From CADEED01 sp039931065 (GTDB taxonomy: Bacteria; Pseudomonadota; Gammaproteobacteria; Steroidobacterales; Steroidobacteraceae): 64,000 nucleotides of DNA. Shown in pieces: positions 48,473 through 57,923 of this stretch. Position 1 is the stretch's first letter; each line of letters begins with the position of its first letter. The position numbers and the translations under genes were made by a program. The notes beneath the pieces were generated by a model, which was given only the letters and a program-made list of their open reading frames with translations, was not told the DNA's origin and did no database searches. The stretch covers positions 173,948 through 237,947 of the forward strand of contig JBDTSP010000005.1 of NCBI GenBank assembly GCA_039931065.1, written 5' to 3'.

Positions 48473-49219
48473 CTAGTTGCCGTCGACGGTGAAGCGCGTG
48501 CCGCGGTAGGAAAGCTGCGCGCCGGTCGGGGTGATTTTTTCGACGCGGACGCCCTCTGGAAGCGTCTCGCCCTCGCGCAGCTTGCGCATGTTGATGAAGA
48601 CAAATCTCTGAGCCGGATCAACGGCATACACGTGCAGGTCGAGCCGCACTTCCGGTAGTTGCGTGCCCTGGGCGAGCACTTCGTCACGCGAAGGAATCGA
48701 CCCCGCGCGGTCCGCCGCGATCCGGTTGGCCTGGGCGACGCTGACGGCCGGCGCGTAGTCGCGCGCGTCGTAATCGGGCGGCACTGACGGTTCTCGGCTT
48801 GATAGCTGCGGCTCCTCCACGAGCGGCGGCGCGCTGCTCGGCGCCACGACGCCGGCCTCCGGCGCGCCCGCGCCCATGGTTATCGACGGCGCGGAATTGA
48901 TCGGGATGTTCACCGTGGTCGGAATCGTGACGGTGGCCGGCACCGTGACCATGCCGGGCGGCGCGGTGTTCACGGCGCCGTAGTTGGCGGCCGCGGGCGC
49001 GTTGTTGGCGACTGGCGCGGCTGCCTCGGCGGCGCGCGGTTCGCGCAGCAACACCCAGGCGAGCACCAGCATATTGACGCCTAACAACACGCCTAGACCG
49101 ATGGCCCACAGCGGAAAACGCCGGCGCGGCTGCGCGACTTTCACCTCGAACAGGGCCGGCGAGGACTGCCGCTGGCGGTCGGTTTCGGACTTCTTGAGTG
49201 CGTCGAGAATAAAAGACAT
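48473..49219 (-). CDS. gspB: GspB/ExeB-type secretion accessory protein
   Basis: A 248-residue inner-membrane protein. The N-terminus MSFILDALKKSETDRQRQ is diagnostic for GspB/ExeB. One membrane helix (FPLWAIGLGVLLGVNMLVLA, about 35-55) is followed by a Pro/Thr-rich periplasmic linker and the C-terminal PilZ-less GspB domain (about 185-248), with LPEVRLDLHVYAVDPAQRFV and FINMRKL. With GspA it helps place the secretin GspD through peptidoglycan in type II secretion. It starts 1 nt after the gspA stop region, so gspA and gspB form one transcript. No other T2SS genes are present here. Confidence 0.9.
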   Translation of the reverse strand: MSFILDALKKSETDRQRQSSPALFEVKVAQPRRRFPLWAIGLGVLLGVNMLVLAWVLLREPRAAEAAAPVANNAPAAANYGAVNTAPPGMVTVPATVTIPTTVNIPINSAPSITMGAGAPEAGVVAPSSAPPLVEEPQLSSREPSVPPDYDARDYAPAVSVAQANRIAADRAGSIPSRDEVLAQGTQLPEVRLDLHVYAVDPAQRFVFINMRKLREGETLPEGVRVEKITPTGAQLSYRGTRFTVDGN

Positions 49220-49220
49220 G

Positions 49221-50825
49221 TCAGCTCCCGGCCGAACCGCTCAGGAAGGGTGTCGCGGCGTCATTCAAGGCGGCATCGAGTGCGACCTGTGTCTGCACGC
49301 CCGCGATGCCATCGACCGCGAGACGGTTCTTGCGCTGGAAATCCTCGACCAGAGTGACCAGCGATCGATCGAACTCGTTGCCGCCGTCTTCGGCCGGCAA
49401 ACCATTCACGCGCCGCAGGCTGTCGCGCAGCCACTTCACGCGGGCGTTATGCGCGCCGAGCGCCAGAGGCTGCGAGCCGCCCGCGGCCGGCTTCCACAAC
49501 AACACGTAGTCGCCGAACCAGCTGCGCGACAGATCGCCGATGCCGATCTCGCGTTGCGCGCCGCCGAGATCCACCCGCGCGTGTTCTTCATCGAGGCCTG
49601 CGAGCACCAGCTGGTGTGCGCGCCCATCGGAGCCGATCACGTTGAGAACCGCGGGGCGATTGAACAACCGCAACTGCGCCAGCGAACCGCGCTGCGTCAG
49701 GCATTCGAGTCCCGACTGTAGCGCCTGGCTGCACGGGTCGACCTGGCCCGCGACGTAACGCAGGCTCCACAACGCGAACAGCTTGTTGAAGGCATTGTCC
49801 GGATCGGTTTCGCGGTCGTACTGCGCCAGCAACCGATCGAGATTCGGCGCCGGGGCGGGTTTTGTCGGCGGTGCGGGCTGCACGGGCGCGGCTGCGACCC
49901 GCGCAGGCGGCGCGGGGCTCGCCAGCAACCGCGGCAGGATCAAAACCGCACTAACTACCGCGATGGCGCCGACCGCCGACCCGGCGGCCCATGGCAACCA
50001 GCGCGGCTGCACGCTGCGGCCGAATACTTCGCCGGCCGCGCGGCGCACGACGCTGGCGCTGACCAGGTGACGGTCCTCGGTGAATGCTCCCAGCAAGGCG
50101 CGATCGCTGATGATGTTGATGAGTCGCGGCACGCCGCCCGAGAGGCGCTGGACCTCGCGCAGTCCGCCATTCGAGAACACTTCGCGCGTGGCGCCAGCGA
50201 CGCGCAGGCGGTGGCGCACGTACGCCGCGGCTTCGTCGCCGGACAGCGGATCGAGGTGATAACGCCCGGTGATGCGCTGCGCGAGCTGCCGCAACTCGGT
50301 GCGGTCCAACAACTCGCGCAACTCGGGCTGGCCGATCAGGATGATCTGCAGCAGCTTCTGGGTTTCGGTCTCGAGGTTGGTGAGCAGGCGGACCTGCTCC
50401 AGCACTTCGACACTCAGGTTCTGCGCCTCGTCCACCACCAGCACGATGCGTTTGCCTTCGGCATGCGCCTTGAGCAGGTGGAAGCTCAGCAGGTCGACCA
50501 GGTCCTTGAGGCTGCTCTCGGAGCGCGCCTCGACGGCGATGCCCAACTCCTCGCAGATCGCCAGCAGGAATTCGGGCGGCGTCATGCGCGGATTGAGGAT
50601 CAGCGCGATCTCGGCGTGTTTGGGCGCCTGCGCCAGCAGCGAGCGAACTACCGTCGTCTTGCCGGTGCCGACTTCGCCGGTGAGCTGGATGAATCCGCCC
50701 GCCTCATTGATGCCATAGACAAGGTGCGCCAGTGCCTCGGCGTGCCGTTCCGAGAGGAACAGGTAACGCGGATCGGGCGTGATCGAAAATGGCTTTTCGT
50801 TGAGGCCGAAAAAGGAGGCGTACAT
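49221..50825 (-). CDS. gspA: GspA/ExeA ATPase for type II secretion
   Basis: A 534-residue protein. It has an N-terminal AAA ATPase with Walker A at about 50-58 (GEVGTGKTT), a Walker B segment VLVVDEAQNLS, sensor IGQPELRELL and SGGVPRLINIISDRAL, one membrane helix (about 279-300), and a periplasmic part ending in a peptidoglycan-binding-like domain (LVTLVEDFQRKNRLAVDGIAG). MYASFFGLNEKPFSITPDPR is the family start. ExeA binds peptidoglycan and, with GspB, helps assemble the secretin. It begins 117 bp after the end of the DNA polymerase IV gene. Confidence 0.92.
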   Translation of the reverse strand: MYASFFGLNEKPFSITPDPRYLFLSERHAEALAHLVYGINEAGGFIQLTGEVGTGKTTVVRSLLAQAPKHAEIALILNPRMTPPEFLLAICEELGIAVEARSESSLKDLVDLLSFHLLKAHAEGKRIVLVVDEAQNLSVEVLEQVRLLTNLETETQKLLQIILIGQPELRELLDRTELRQLAQRITGRYHLDPLSGDEAAAYVRHRLRVAGATREVFSNGGLREVQRLSGGVPRLINIISDRALLGAFTEDRHLVSASVVRRAAGEVFGRSVQPRWLPWAAGSAVGAIAVVSAVLILPRLLASPAPPARVAAAPVQPAPPTKPAPAPNLDRLLAQYDRETDPDNAFNKLFALWSLRYVAGQVDPCSQALQSGLECLTQRGSLAQLRLFNRPAVLNVIGSDGRAHQLVLAGLDEEHARVDLGGAQREIGIGDLSRSWFGDYVLLWKPAAGGSQPLALGAHNARVKWLRDSLRRVNGLPAEDGGNEFDRSLVTLVEDFQRKNRLAVDGIAGVQTQVALDAALNDAATPFLSGSAGS

Positions 50826-50942
50826 GGGCTGCTGCGGGCTGCGGTCTTGGGCGAAATCGCCGCATTGCTTGAACGGGCGGGCAGTATTACACGGGCTTTC
50901 CGCCCGCGGGAATCGGCCGGCAAAGTCCCTGCAAGGGCCGGT

Positions 50943-52217
50943 TCAGCGTCTTTGGGGCGGTGTCGGCGGGGACCGATTACGCTTACGGCCTGGCGCTTCC
51001 TCGGACATATCTTCGGCCGGTTCGTCCGCGCCACGAACTTCGGGCAACGCACTGCCGCGCCGCACCGCCAGGTTGCCGAAACGCTCGCGAATGAGGTCCA
51101 CGGCGGCATCCAGTGCCGTGGCATTCGAAGCGCTCGCGGTGGCCGCCGCCGGCGCGGCGAACAGGTCCATCTGGTCGGCCGCATGCAGGAAATTTACGCC
51201 GACGCCTAACAACCGCACACGTGCGCGCGGTTGTTCGTCGAGCCATGCGTCGAGCAGTTCGGCGGCGATCTTGGCGATGGTGCGCGAGTCGGTGGTCGAA
51301 GGCTCGAAGCGTTTCTGGCGCGTGAAGGTGGTGAAATCCGCGCGGCGGATCTTGACCTGCACGCAACCGGTGGCCAGGTTTTGCGCGCGCATGCGCTGGC
51401 CGGCACGATCGGCGAGGCGCAGGACTTCGGATCGCATCCTGGCGTGATCGGCGAGATCGCTCGCGAAAGTCTCTTCCGCGCTGATCGACTTCTCGTCCCA
51501 TTCTGACATCACCGGCCGCTCATCGATGCCCGCGGCGCGTTCGCGCATACGCTGCGAGTCCCGGCCGAAAATGGGCCACAACACGGCGTCGGGCGCGGTG
51601 CGCAACTCCCCGAGCGTCGCGAGCCCGGCCGCTTCGACGCGTTCGCCCAGCTTGCGCCCGAGTCCTGGCAGCCGCCGCACGGTCAGCGGGTCGAGCCGGG
51701 CGCGCATGTTGCCGTCGTGGATGACCGTGAGGCCATCGGGCTTTTCCAGGTCGGAGGCGATCTTCGCCACGAGTTTGTTGGGCGCGACGCCAACGGACGC
51801 GCCGAGTTGCGTGACGGCGCGGATCTTGTCCTTGATGCCACGCGCGATGGTGATCGCGTCGCCCTTGAGCGCGAGGCTGGCGCTGACATCGAGAAATGCC
51901 TCGTCGAGGGACAGGCCTTCGACGATCGGCGTGTACTCGTGAAAGATCGCGAACACCTCGTGCGACACATCGCGATACACCGACATGCGCGGTTTTACGC
52001 AGATGGCATGCGGGCAACGGCGCAAGGCTTCGCGGATCGGCATGGCCGAACGCACGCCGAACTTTCGCACCTCGTAGCTGGCCGCCGCGACCACGCCGCG
52101 ATTGCTGGTGCCGCCGACGATCACCGGCTGGCCGCGCAGGCGCGGGTCGTCGCGTTGTTCCACGGAGGCGTAAAACGCATCCATGTCGACGTGCAGGATT
52201 GCGCGCAGGGCGGTCAC
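50943..52217 (-). CDS. dinB: DNA polymerase IV (Y family)
   Basis: A 424-residue DinB translesion polymerase. Catalytic acidic residues are at D11 (HVDMDAFYASVE) and D105-E106 (SLDEAFLD); a YRDVS segment carries the steric-gate region; LDPLTVRRLPGLGRKLGERV is the HhH2 element; and the little-finger domain runs from about 240 to 350. The usual C-terminal beta-clamp motif is not obvious, but the tail is long, arginine-rich and disordered (about 385-424). It makes error-prone DNA past minor-groove lesions. Start at ATG 52217, 22 nt after the DUF4399 gene's stop side. No LexA box was identified. Confidence 0.93.
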   Translation of the reverse strand: MTALRAILHVDMDAFYASVEQRDDPRLRGQPVIVGGTSNRGVVAAASYEVRKFGVRSAMPIREALRRCPHAICVKPRMSVYRDVSHEVFAIFHEYTPIVEGLSLDEAFLDVSASLALKGDAITIARGIKDKIRAVTQLGASVGVAPNKLVAKIASDLEKPDGLTVIHDGNMRARLDPLTVRRLPGLGRKLGERVEAAGLATLGELRTAPDAVLWPIFGRDSQRMRERAAGIDERPVMSEWDEKSISAEETFASDLADHARMRSEVLRLADRAGQRMRAQNLATGCVQVKIRRADFTTFTRQKRFEPSTTDSRTIAKIAAELLDAWLDEQPRARVRLLGVGVNFLHAADQMDLFAAPAAATASASNATALDAAVDLIRERFGNLAVRRGSALPEVRGADEPAEDMSEEAPGRKRNRSPPTPPQRR

Positions 52218-52239
52218 ACCGGGATCGCTCGTCGCCGGT

Positions 52240-52671
52240 TTATTTTTCCACGATGACGGTGATCTTCTTCGAGATCACCGCCGGCTCGTGCGGCACGTGC
52301 AGCGAATCGCCGAGCACCAGCAGAAGCGTGTGTTTACCCGGCGCGAGTGTCAGCGAAGTTTCCGTCTGCCCCTTGCCGAAGTGCAGGCTCTTCTCGTTGG
52401 CGGCGATCGGCTGCGACAGGTCCGCGGGCGCATCGCCGTCGATGACCAGGTGATGATGGCCGGTGTTGTCGAACTTGATGCCGGCCGGCGCGATGCCCAT
52501 GCCCTTGAGGCCGAACACCACCGTCACCGGGCTCGAAACCCTGGCGCCATCTTTCGGGGAAACGATGTACACCTCGGCGCCGGCTGGCGAAGGCTCACGC
52601 GCCTGCAACAGTGAAGAGGCGAGCGCGAACGCGCCGCCGCACACGATCGTGACTAACAACCTGGTTTTCAT
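52240..52671 (-). CDS. DUF4399 exported protein
   Basis: A 143-residue protein with a signal peptide (LLVTIVCGGAFALASSLLQA, cleavage near 24) and a DUF4399 domain: VYIVSPKDGARVSSPVTVVF, GHHHLVIDGDAP and PGKHTLLLVLGDSLHVPH. The conserved histidine cluster (HHH in GHHHL and the final HVPH) could bind metal. Function unknown; the fold appears to be a small beta-sandwich. Located between the DUF3667 gene and DNA polymerase IV on the same strand. Confidence 0.83.
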   Translation of the reverse strand: MKTRLLVTIVCGGAFALASSLLQAREPSPAGAEVYIVSPKDGARVSSPVTVVFGLKGMGIAPAGIKFDNTGHHHLVIDGDAPADLSQPIAANEKSLHFGKGQTETSLTLAPGKHTLLLVLGDSLHVPHEPAVISKKITVIVEK

Positions 52672-52696
52672 CGATGTCTCCTTCGGGTGGCGTTGG

Positions 52697-53824
52697 CTAC
52701 AACGTCAGCGCGCTGTAGAGGACCGTGAGCACCAACATGACGACCGAAGTCGCCACGTAGGTGAAGCCGAGCGCAAAATATTTCGTCAACGTGAGGCCGA
52801 TGCCCTGGCCGTACACATTGCGCATGGCGCGATAGATGTACCAGATCGCGTAGATGGACACCGCCGTGCCGAGCCAACCCATCAGCGGACTGATGAACGG
52901 CACCCGCGCGGCCAGTATCAGCAGCGTCGCGGCCAGGAAGACGAAGGCGTGATTGTGGATCAGGAACAGCAGGTGTTCGACGTAGTAACGCTTCGGCCGC
53001 CAGTACAGCAGCATCATCACCAGCGCGAGAAGCGGCAGGAAGATGAACATCGCGCGCGGCACATTGTGGATCACCACCTGGCCGAGCGTGTTGCCGTCGC
53101 CGCGCGCGAGGCGCTGGCATCGTTCGCGCAGGCTGATGCGAAACGCGCTGTCGGTGCCGGACGGATTCTTGAGCGAGTCGCAGAAATCGTTGAGTCCGCC
53201 GAACGAAAGGTTGACGTTGTTGCGGCCGGCGCCGTTTACCGCGGACGCATCGGACTTCGCGGCCGGCTCGGAATCGTCCGTCAGCTTCGGCTTGATGCCG
53301 GCGTCTTCGCGTGCCTTCGCCTTGGCCGCCTCTTCGCGCAGGTACTCCGCCGACCGTTTGCGCATGGCCTCGGGCAAGGGATTGTCGGCGGATTCGAACT
53401 GCTCGGCCTGTATGTTCAGCGTCTTCGAGTCGAGAACGTCGCCCGGCCTTTCCGGCTTCACGCTGACGTGTTCCGGCATACCGACCAGGAAGAACACCAC
53501 GCTGATCACGATGTAGAGCCGGAACGGCGGCAGGTAACGCGCGCGCCGTCCGTCGAAGAACTCGCGTGTCAGCAGGCCGGGCCGCGTCAGCAGGTACCCG
53601 AGCGTGCGCCACAGGCGCGAATCCGCGTGGGTGATGCTCTCGAATGCCTCGCTCGCGAAATGCGTGACCGTGTGCACGTGTGGCTCGTGCCGCTGGCCGC
53701 ATTTCGCGCAGTACTCGCCCGCGAGCGGCGACCCGCAGTTTGCGCACACCAGTGTCTGCGGCGGGGGCGGTTCGGGCGGGCTAACTACCGGCGCGGCGCT
53801 GATCGGGATAAGTGGCGAGTTCAT
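52697..53824 (-). CDS. DUF3667 zinc-ribbon membrane protein
   Basis: A 375-residue DUF3667 protein. Near the N-terminus are two CxxC pairs forming a zinc ribbon (CANCGSPLAGEYCAKCGQ). The family segment GLLTREFFDGRRARYLPPFR follows, then about five membrane helices (YIVISVVFFLVG, FIFLPLLALVMMLLYW, HNHAFVFLAATLLILAA and others to the C-terminus). A charged loop of about 130 residues lies between helix 1 and 2. Function unknown. It starts 13 nt after the fadE stop, so it is likely cotranscribed with fadE. Confidence 0.82.
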   Translation of the reverse strand: MNSPLIPISAAPVVSPPEPPPPQTLVCANCGSPLAGEYCAKCGQRHEPHVHTVTHFASEAFESITHADSRLWRTLGYLLTRPGLLTREFFDGRRARYLPPFRLYIVISVVFFLVGMPEHVSVKPERPGDVLDSKTLNIQAEQFESADNPLPEAMRKRSAEYLREEAAKAKAREDAGIKPKLTDDSEPAAKSDASAVNGAGRNNVNLSFGGLNDFCDSLKNPSGTDSAFRISLRERCQRLARGDGNTLGQVVIHNVPRAMFIFLPLLALVMMLLYWRPKRYYVEHLLFLIHNHAFVFLAATLLILAARVPFISPLMGWLGTAVSIYAIWYIYRAMRNVYGQGIGLTLTKYFALGFTYVATSVVMLVLTVLYSALTL

Positions 53825-53837
53825 CGTCTCCAGTTCG

Positions 53838-56399
53838 TCACGCGACCTGGCCGGAATTGCGATGGAAGTCGCCGACCTCGAGCGATTCCCGCGGGGCTTC
53901 CGCCTGCGCGCCGAGTTCGTGGCTCTCGAAATCGTCGACGCTGATGAGCTCCATCACCTTGCGATCGTAGTCGCGCATCATCGCAGCCTCGGTCTCCGAG
54001 ATGATGCCCTGCTGCAGCGCCTGCGCGATCTGCCCCGGCACGTCGAGCGCCGTGACCTTGCCGGTCTTCACGCCTTCGACGCGGATGCGCTTCTCGACGG
54101 GTTCCGCGGTCTGCGCCATCACCAGCGCTTCCTGCAGCAGGCCGAGCGGATTGCCGGGTTCGAGCGTGCGGTACACGTACTTGCAGAGCCGGTCGCGCAC
54201 GTCGGTGACGTTGAGAACGGCATCCGCCAGCTTGCGGCCAAGCCGGTCGCTGGGCGCGGAATACGCGCGGCCACCGGGGAATATCAACGCGCGCATCACG
54301 CCGCCCAGGAACCGGTTCGGGAAGTTGCGCAGGAAATCGTGCAGCTGGTCTTGCGCCTTGTAGAGCTGATTGCGGCAGGCCCATTCAACGATAGGCAGGT
54401 CTTCGACCGGTCGTCCCTGATTTTCATGGTGCTTGAGCACCATCGAGGCCAGGTACATCGCCGACAACACGTCGCCCAGGCGCGCCGAGAGGTTTTCCTT
54501 CTTCTTGAGGTAACCGCCGAGCGTGAGCATCGCGACGTCGACCGCGAAGGCAAACGAGGCCGAGAAACGCACGATGTGCTGGTAGTAGCGCTTGGTGTCG
54601 CCGACCTCGGGCACGTGCGTGAAACGCGCGTGGGTCAGCGCCATCACGAACGAACGCACGGCGTTGCTGATCGTGAAGCCGACGTGGCCGAACAGGGCGG
54701 CGTCGAATTCGTCCACCCCCTGCTTGCGATCGGGATTCTTCGCCGCGTTCATTTCCTTGAGCACGAACGGATGGCAGCGAATCGCGCCCTGGCCAAAAAT
54801 GATCAGCGAACGCGTCAGGATGTTCGCGCCTTCGACCGTGATCGCCACCGGGATCACCTGGTAGTTGCGGCCGAGATAGTTGCGAGGCCCTAACTGGATG
54901 CCCTTGCCGCCGTGCACGTCCATGGCGTCGTTGGCGACCTGGCGGCCCATTTCCGTGACGTGATACTTGAGCATGGCCGAAGGCACCGACGGCTTTTCGC
55001 CGCCATCGATGGCGCCCGCCGTGACCGAACGCGCGGCGTCCATCGTGTAGGTATATCCAACCATGCGCGCGAGCACGGCTTCGACGCCTTCGAATTTTCC
55101 CACCGACATGTTGAACTGGCGGCGGATGCGGGTGTACGCGCCCGAGGCGAATACGCCGGCCTTCGCGCCGCCGGTGGCGTTCGACGGCAGCGAGATGCAG
55201 CGGCCCACGGACAGTTGCTCGACCAGCATGCGCCAGCCTTGCCCCGCCATTTTCACGCCGCCGATGATCACGTCGAGCGGCACGAATACGTCCTTGCCCG
55301 ACAGCGGGCCGTTCTGGAACGGCACGTTGAGCGGGAAATGGCGGCGCCCGATGGTGAGCCCGGCGGTGTTGCGCGGGATGAGCGCGCAGGTGATGCCGTG
55401 GTCGATCTTGCCGGTGCCCAACAGGTTGTCGGGGTCATACAGGCGGAACGCGAGGCCCACGACCGTCGCGATGGGGGCGAGCGTGATGTAACGCTTGGAG
55501 AAGTTGAGCTTGAGCCCGACGATCTCCTTGCCCTGGTACAGCCCCTTGCAGACGACCCCGGTGTCGGGCAACGAGGCCGCATCGGAACCGGCCCGCGGAT
55601 GCGTCAACGCGAAGCACGGCACTTCCTCGCCGCGTGCCAGCCGCGGTAGATAGTGGTTCTTCTGTTCCTCGGTGCCGTAGTGATTGAGCAACTCGGCGGG
55701 CCCGAGCGAATTGGGTACGGCCGTGGTCGCGGCCAGCAGGCCCGCGCGGCTGGCGAGCTTCACCAGCACGCAGGAATGGGCGAAAGCGGAAAACTCCAGC
55801 CCGCCGTATTTCTTCGGGATGATCATCGCGAAGAAACCCTTTGCCTTGAGGTAATCCCACACCTTGGGTGGCATGTCGCCGCGTTTGTGCGTGACATCCC
55901 AGTCGTCGTACATGCGGCACAGTTCTTCGCAGGGCCCATCGATGAAGGCCTGCTCTTCGGAGTTGAGCTGCGGCGCCTTCGAGGCTAACAACTTCTCGAA
56001 CCTGGGTTTGCCGGTGAACAACTCGCCATCCCACCAGACGGTGCCGGCCTCGAGCGCTTCTTTCTCGGTCTGCGACATCGAGGGCAGCAGGCGTATGTAC
56101 GCCTTCATGAACGGCCGCGTGATCAGCGCCTTGCGCAGCGGGCGCAGATTAAACAGCCACAATGCCGCGAGCATTACCCACAGGAAGCCCTTCCATAGTC
56201 CGGTGGGCGTGACCCAGGGGTTCCAGGTGTAGCCGGCGAGCAGCAGCGTGAATACGACGGTGAATGCGATCAGCGGCAGCCGCTTGTACGCCATGAAGAC
56301 GATGGCGCCGATGAACAGCAGCGTGAAACCCGTGCCGACCTTCGCCACGTAGGCGGCGCCGGCGATCAGGGAAAGGATGACCAGGATTGCGCCGAGCAT
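53838..56399 (-). CDS. fadE: Acyl-CoA dehydrogenase FadE
   Basis: An 853-residue FadE-type acyl-CoA dehydrogenase for the first step of fatty-acid beta-oxidation. Three N-terminal membrane helices (about 2-90) are followed by a linker and the catalytic ACAD core (about 115-560). The core carries FALTHPRAGSDAASLPDTGV, the FAD-binding PVAITVEGANILTRSLIIFG, and HGGKGIQLGPRNYLG. A DUF1974 C-terminal domain runs from about 570 to 840. The size is near E. coli FadE (814) with a longer C-terminal part. It is the first gene of a run with DUF3667 and DUF4399. ATG 56399 is preceded by about 70 bp before the LysR gene. Confidence 0.95.
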   Translation of the reverse strand: MLGAILVILSLIAGAAYVAKVGTGFTLLFIGAIVFMAYKRLPLIAFTVVFTLLLAGYTWNPWVTPTGLWKGFLWVMLAALWLFNLRPLRKALITRPFMKAYIRLLPSMSQTEKEALEAGTVWWDGELFTGKPRFEKLLASKAPQLNSEEQAFIDGPCEELCRMYDDWDVTHKRGDMPPKVWDYLKAKGFFAMIIPKKYGGLEFSAFAHSCVLVKLASRAGLLAATTAVPNSLGPAELLNHYGTEEQKNHYLPRLARGEEVPCFALTHPRAGSDAASLPDTGVVCKGLYQGKEIVGLKLNFSKRYITLAPIATVVGLAFRLYDPDNLLGTGKIDHGITCALIPRNTAGLTIGRRHFPLNVPFQNGPLSGKDVFVPLDVIIGGVKMAGQGWRMLVEQLSVGRCISLPSNATGGAKAGVFASGAYTRIRRQFNMSVGKFEGVEAVLARMVGYTYTMDAARSVTAGAIDGGEKPSVPSAMLKYHVTEMGRQVANDAMDVHGGKGIQLGPRNYLGRNYQVIPVAITVEGANILTRSLIIFGQGAIRCHPFVLKEMNAAKNPDRKQGVDEFDAALFGHVGFTISNAVRSFVMALTHARFTHVPEVGDTKRYYQHIVRFSASFAFAVDVAMLTLGGYLKKKENLSARLGDVLSAMYLASMVLKHHENQGRPVEDLPIVEWACRNQLYKAQDQLHDFLRNFPNRFLGGVMRALIFPGGRAYSAPSDRLGRKLADAVLNVTDVRDRLCKYVYRTLEPGNPLGLLQEALVMAQTAEPVEKRIRVEGVKTGKVTALDVPGQIAQALQQGIISETEAAMMRDYDRKVMELISVDDFESHELGAQAEAPRESLEVGDFHRNSGQVA

Positions 56400-56471
56400 A
56401 GAAGAAGCCCCTCGTTTCGCAGGTGCGAAACTATAGCCATTTCCACCGCGGGAAGCCCGCCCGCCGCGGGC

Positions 56472-57383
56472 TTATGTCTGGCCTTCGAAACTGCGTCGCG
56501 CGGCTACGATCGCATCGCCGATGACCGTGAGGAACGCGCGGATGCGCGCTGTATTGCGCAGGTCCTTGTGCGTCACGATCCACAACTCGCTCGCGGGCTC
56601 CGCGAGGACGCCGGTGATGCGCCGTATGCCGTCATCCGCATCGGCGAGATAACAGGGAAGCAGTGCGATGCCGATACCGGCACGCACGGCCATGAGTTGA
56701 TTCACGAGACTGTTGCTGCGGTAGAAGATCCGGTCGGAGGGCACGTTCGCCGCGATCCAGTCTCCGGCGACAATACGCGCCGGCTCTTCCCAACCGATGA
56801 CCGATGCGCGCGAGAAATTGAAGGCGCCCGCCTCGCGCCGCAAATTGCCGTGTTGCGGTCCGCCGTACAGCGCCCAGGCGACGCCGGTCAGGCGACGCCC
56901 AAACAAGGCCGGGTCGGTGGGCCTGCGCACGCGCAGCGCGATGTCTGCCTCGCGCCGGCCGAGATCCATCATGCGATTGTCGATGCTCAATACCAGCTGG
57001 ATATGTGGATGCGCCGCGTGAAACTGCGCGAACAGACGCGGCAGGACGGCGTGCGACAAGGTCTCGGAGGCCGTCACGCGCAGCACGCCCGAGAGCTGCT
57101 GGTCGCGCCCGCTGATGTCCCGATCGAGCGCCAGCAGTTCGGTCTCGACGCGTTCGGCACCGGCCGCCGCGCGATCGCCGGCCCCGGTGAGCTGGTAGCC
57201 ACGCGGCGAACGATCGAACAGACGGACACGCAGCCGCTTCTCGAGGGCGTTGAGCCGCCGGAACACGGTTGACAGGTCCACGTCGAGGCGCTCCGCCGCT
57301 CCCGCCAGTGTCTTTTCGCGCGACAACGCAAGGATCAGCGGCAGATCGGCGACGGAAAGAGCCGTTTCATCGTGTGCAGGCAT
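56472..57383 (-). CDS. LysR family transcriptional regulator
   Basis: A 303-residue LTTR. The N-terminal wHTH (about 10-70) reads DLPLILALSREKTLAGAAER, then LDVDLSTVFRRLNALEKRL, with Phe in place of the usual Ser/Thr at the recognition helix. The effector-binding domain (about 95-295) has LSGVLRVTASETLSHAVLPR and VSIGIALLPCY-like residues. An ATG at 57401 would add six residues (MANILC) and cannot be excluded. It is divergent from the DoxX gene across about 93 bp, which contains a T-N11-A type site, so it probably regulates doxX and itself. Confidence 0.88.
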   Translation of the reverse strand: MPAHDETALSVADLPLILALSREKTLAGAAERLDVDLSTVFRRLNALEKRLRVRLFDRSPRGYQLTGAGDRAAAGAERVETELLALDRDISGRDQQLSGVLRVTASETLSHAVLPRLFAQFHAAHPHIQLVLSIDNRMMDLGRREADIALRVRRPTDPALFGRRLTGVAWALYGGPQHGNLRREAGAFNFSRASVIGWEEPARIVAGDWIAANVPSDRIFYRSNSLVNQLMAVRAGIGIALLPCYLADADDGIRRITGVLAEPASELWIVTHKDLRNTARIRAFLTVIGDAIVAARRSFEGQT

Positions 57384-57394
57384 GCAAAGAATAT

Positions 57395-57409
57395 TTGCCA
57401 TATAGCCAA
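57395..57409. promoter_or_regulatory. Candidate LysR-type operator (T-N11-A)
   Basis: The 15-nt sequence TTGCCATATAGCCAA has the T-N11-A form with TTG/CAA ends and is only partly symmetrical. It overlaps the possible longer start of the LysR gene and is about 68 bp upstream of the DoxX start. Positioning between divergent genes fits autoregulation plus activation of doxX. Partial palindromes CAAAGAATATTTG (57385-57397) are adjacent. This is a pattern match only. Confidence 0.35.
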
Positions 57410-57476
57410 TGCATTTGCAATCACGCCCACCTAGCATCTGCCCATCGCAACTACGCGAAAACCTCGGGAGATGATC

Positions 57477-57914
57477 ATGTCTGCATTGATTGGAAAGGGC
57501 GCAGATGCCGCTTCGCTGCTGCTGCGCGTATCGCTCGGCGTCATGTACCTGACGCACAGCATCGTGCTCAAGGTCTTCACATTCGGATTCGCCGGCACCG
57601 CCGGCTACTTCGCCTCGCTGGGCCTGCCCTCGTTCACTGCCTACGTCGTGATCGCGGCTGAAGTCATCGGCGGCATGCTGCTGCTGGCGAATGTCGCTAC
57701 CGGCTGGGTGGCGCTTGCGTTGCTGCCGGTTCTGGGCGGTGCGTTCTGGGTGCACGCGGGCAACGGTTGGGTATTCAGCGCCGCCGGTGGTGGTTGGGAA
57801 TATCCGTTGTTCCTGATCGTGGTCTCGGTGGCCGTCGCGTTGCAGTACTTCGCGGCCCGCAACGTCGTCACGAACCGCTCGCAGGTGTTTGGTTCGGCCG
57901 CCCGGCAGGCGTAA
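57477..57914 (+). CDS. DoxX family membrane protein
   Basis: A 145-residue four-helix DoxX-like protein: LLLRVSLGVMYLTHSIVLKV, YVVIAAEVIGGMLLLANVAT, VALALLPVLGGAFWVHAGNG and FLIVVSVAVALQYFA. DoxX proteins are subunits or partners of quinone oxidases or thiosulfate/redox proteins, but the role of such small family members is often unknown. ATG 57477 is favoured over ATG 57471 since GGGAG lies 6 nt upstream. Probably controlled by the divergent LysR regulator. Confidence 0.82.
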   Translation: MSALIGKGADAASLLLRVSLGVMYLTHSIVLKVFTFGFAGTAGYFASLGLPSFTAYVVIAAEVIGGMLLLANVATGWVALALLPVLGGAFWVHAGNGWVFSAAGGGWEYPLFLIVVSVAVALQYFAARNVVTNRSQVFGSAARQA

Positions 57915-57923
57915 AAGGACGGC

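Noticed and set aside
50926..50942. Near-palindrome CCCTGCAAGGG as terminator between gspA and dinB
   Set aside because: The sequence is not a true inverted repeat and has no T-run; it lies upstream, not downstream, of gspA on its strand.
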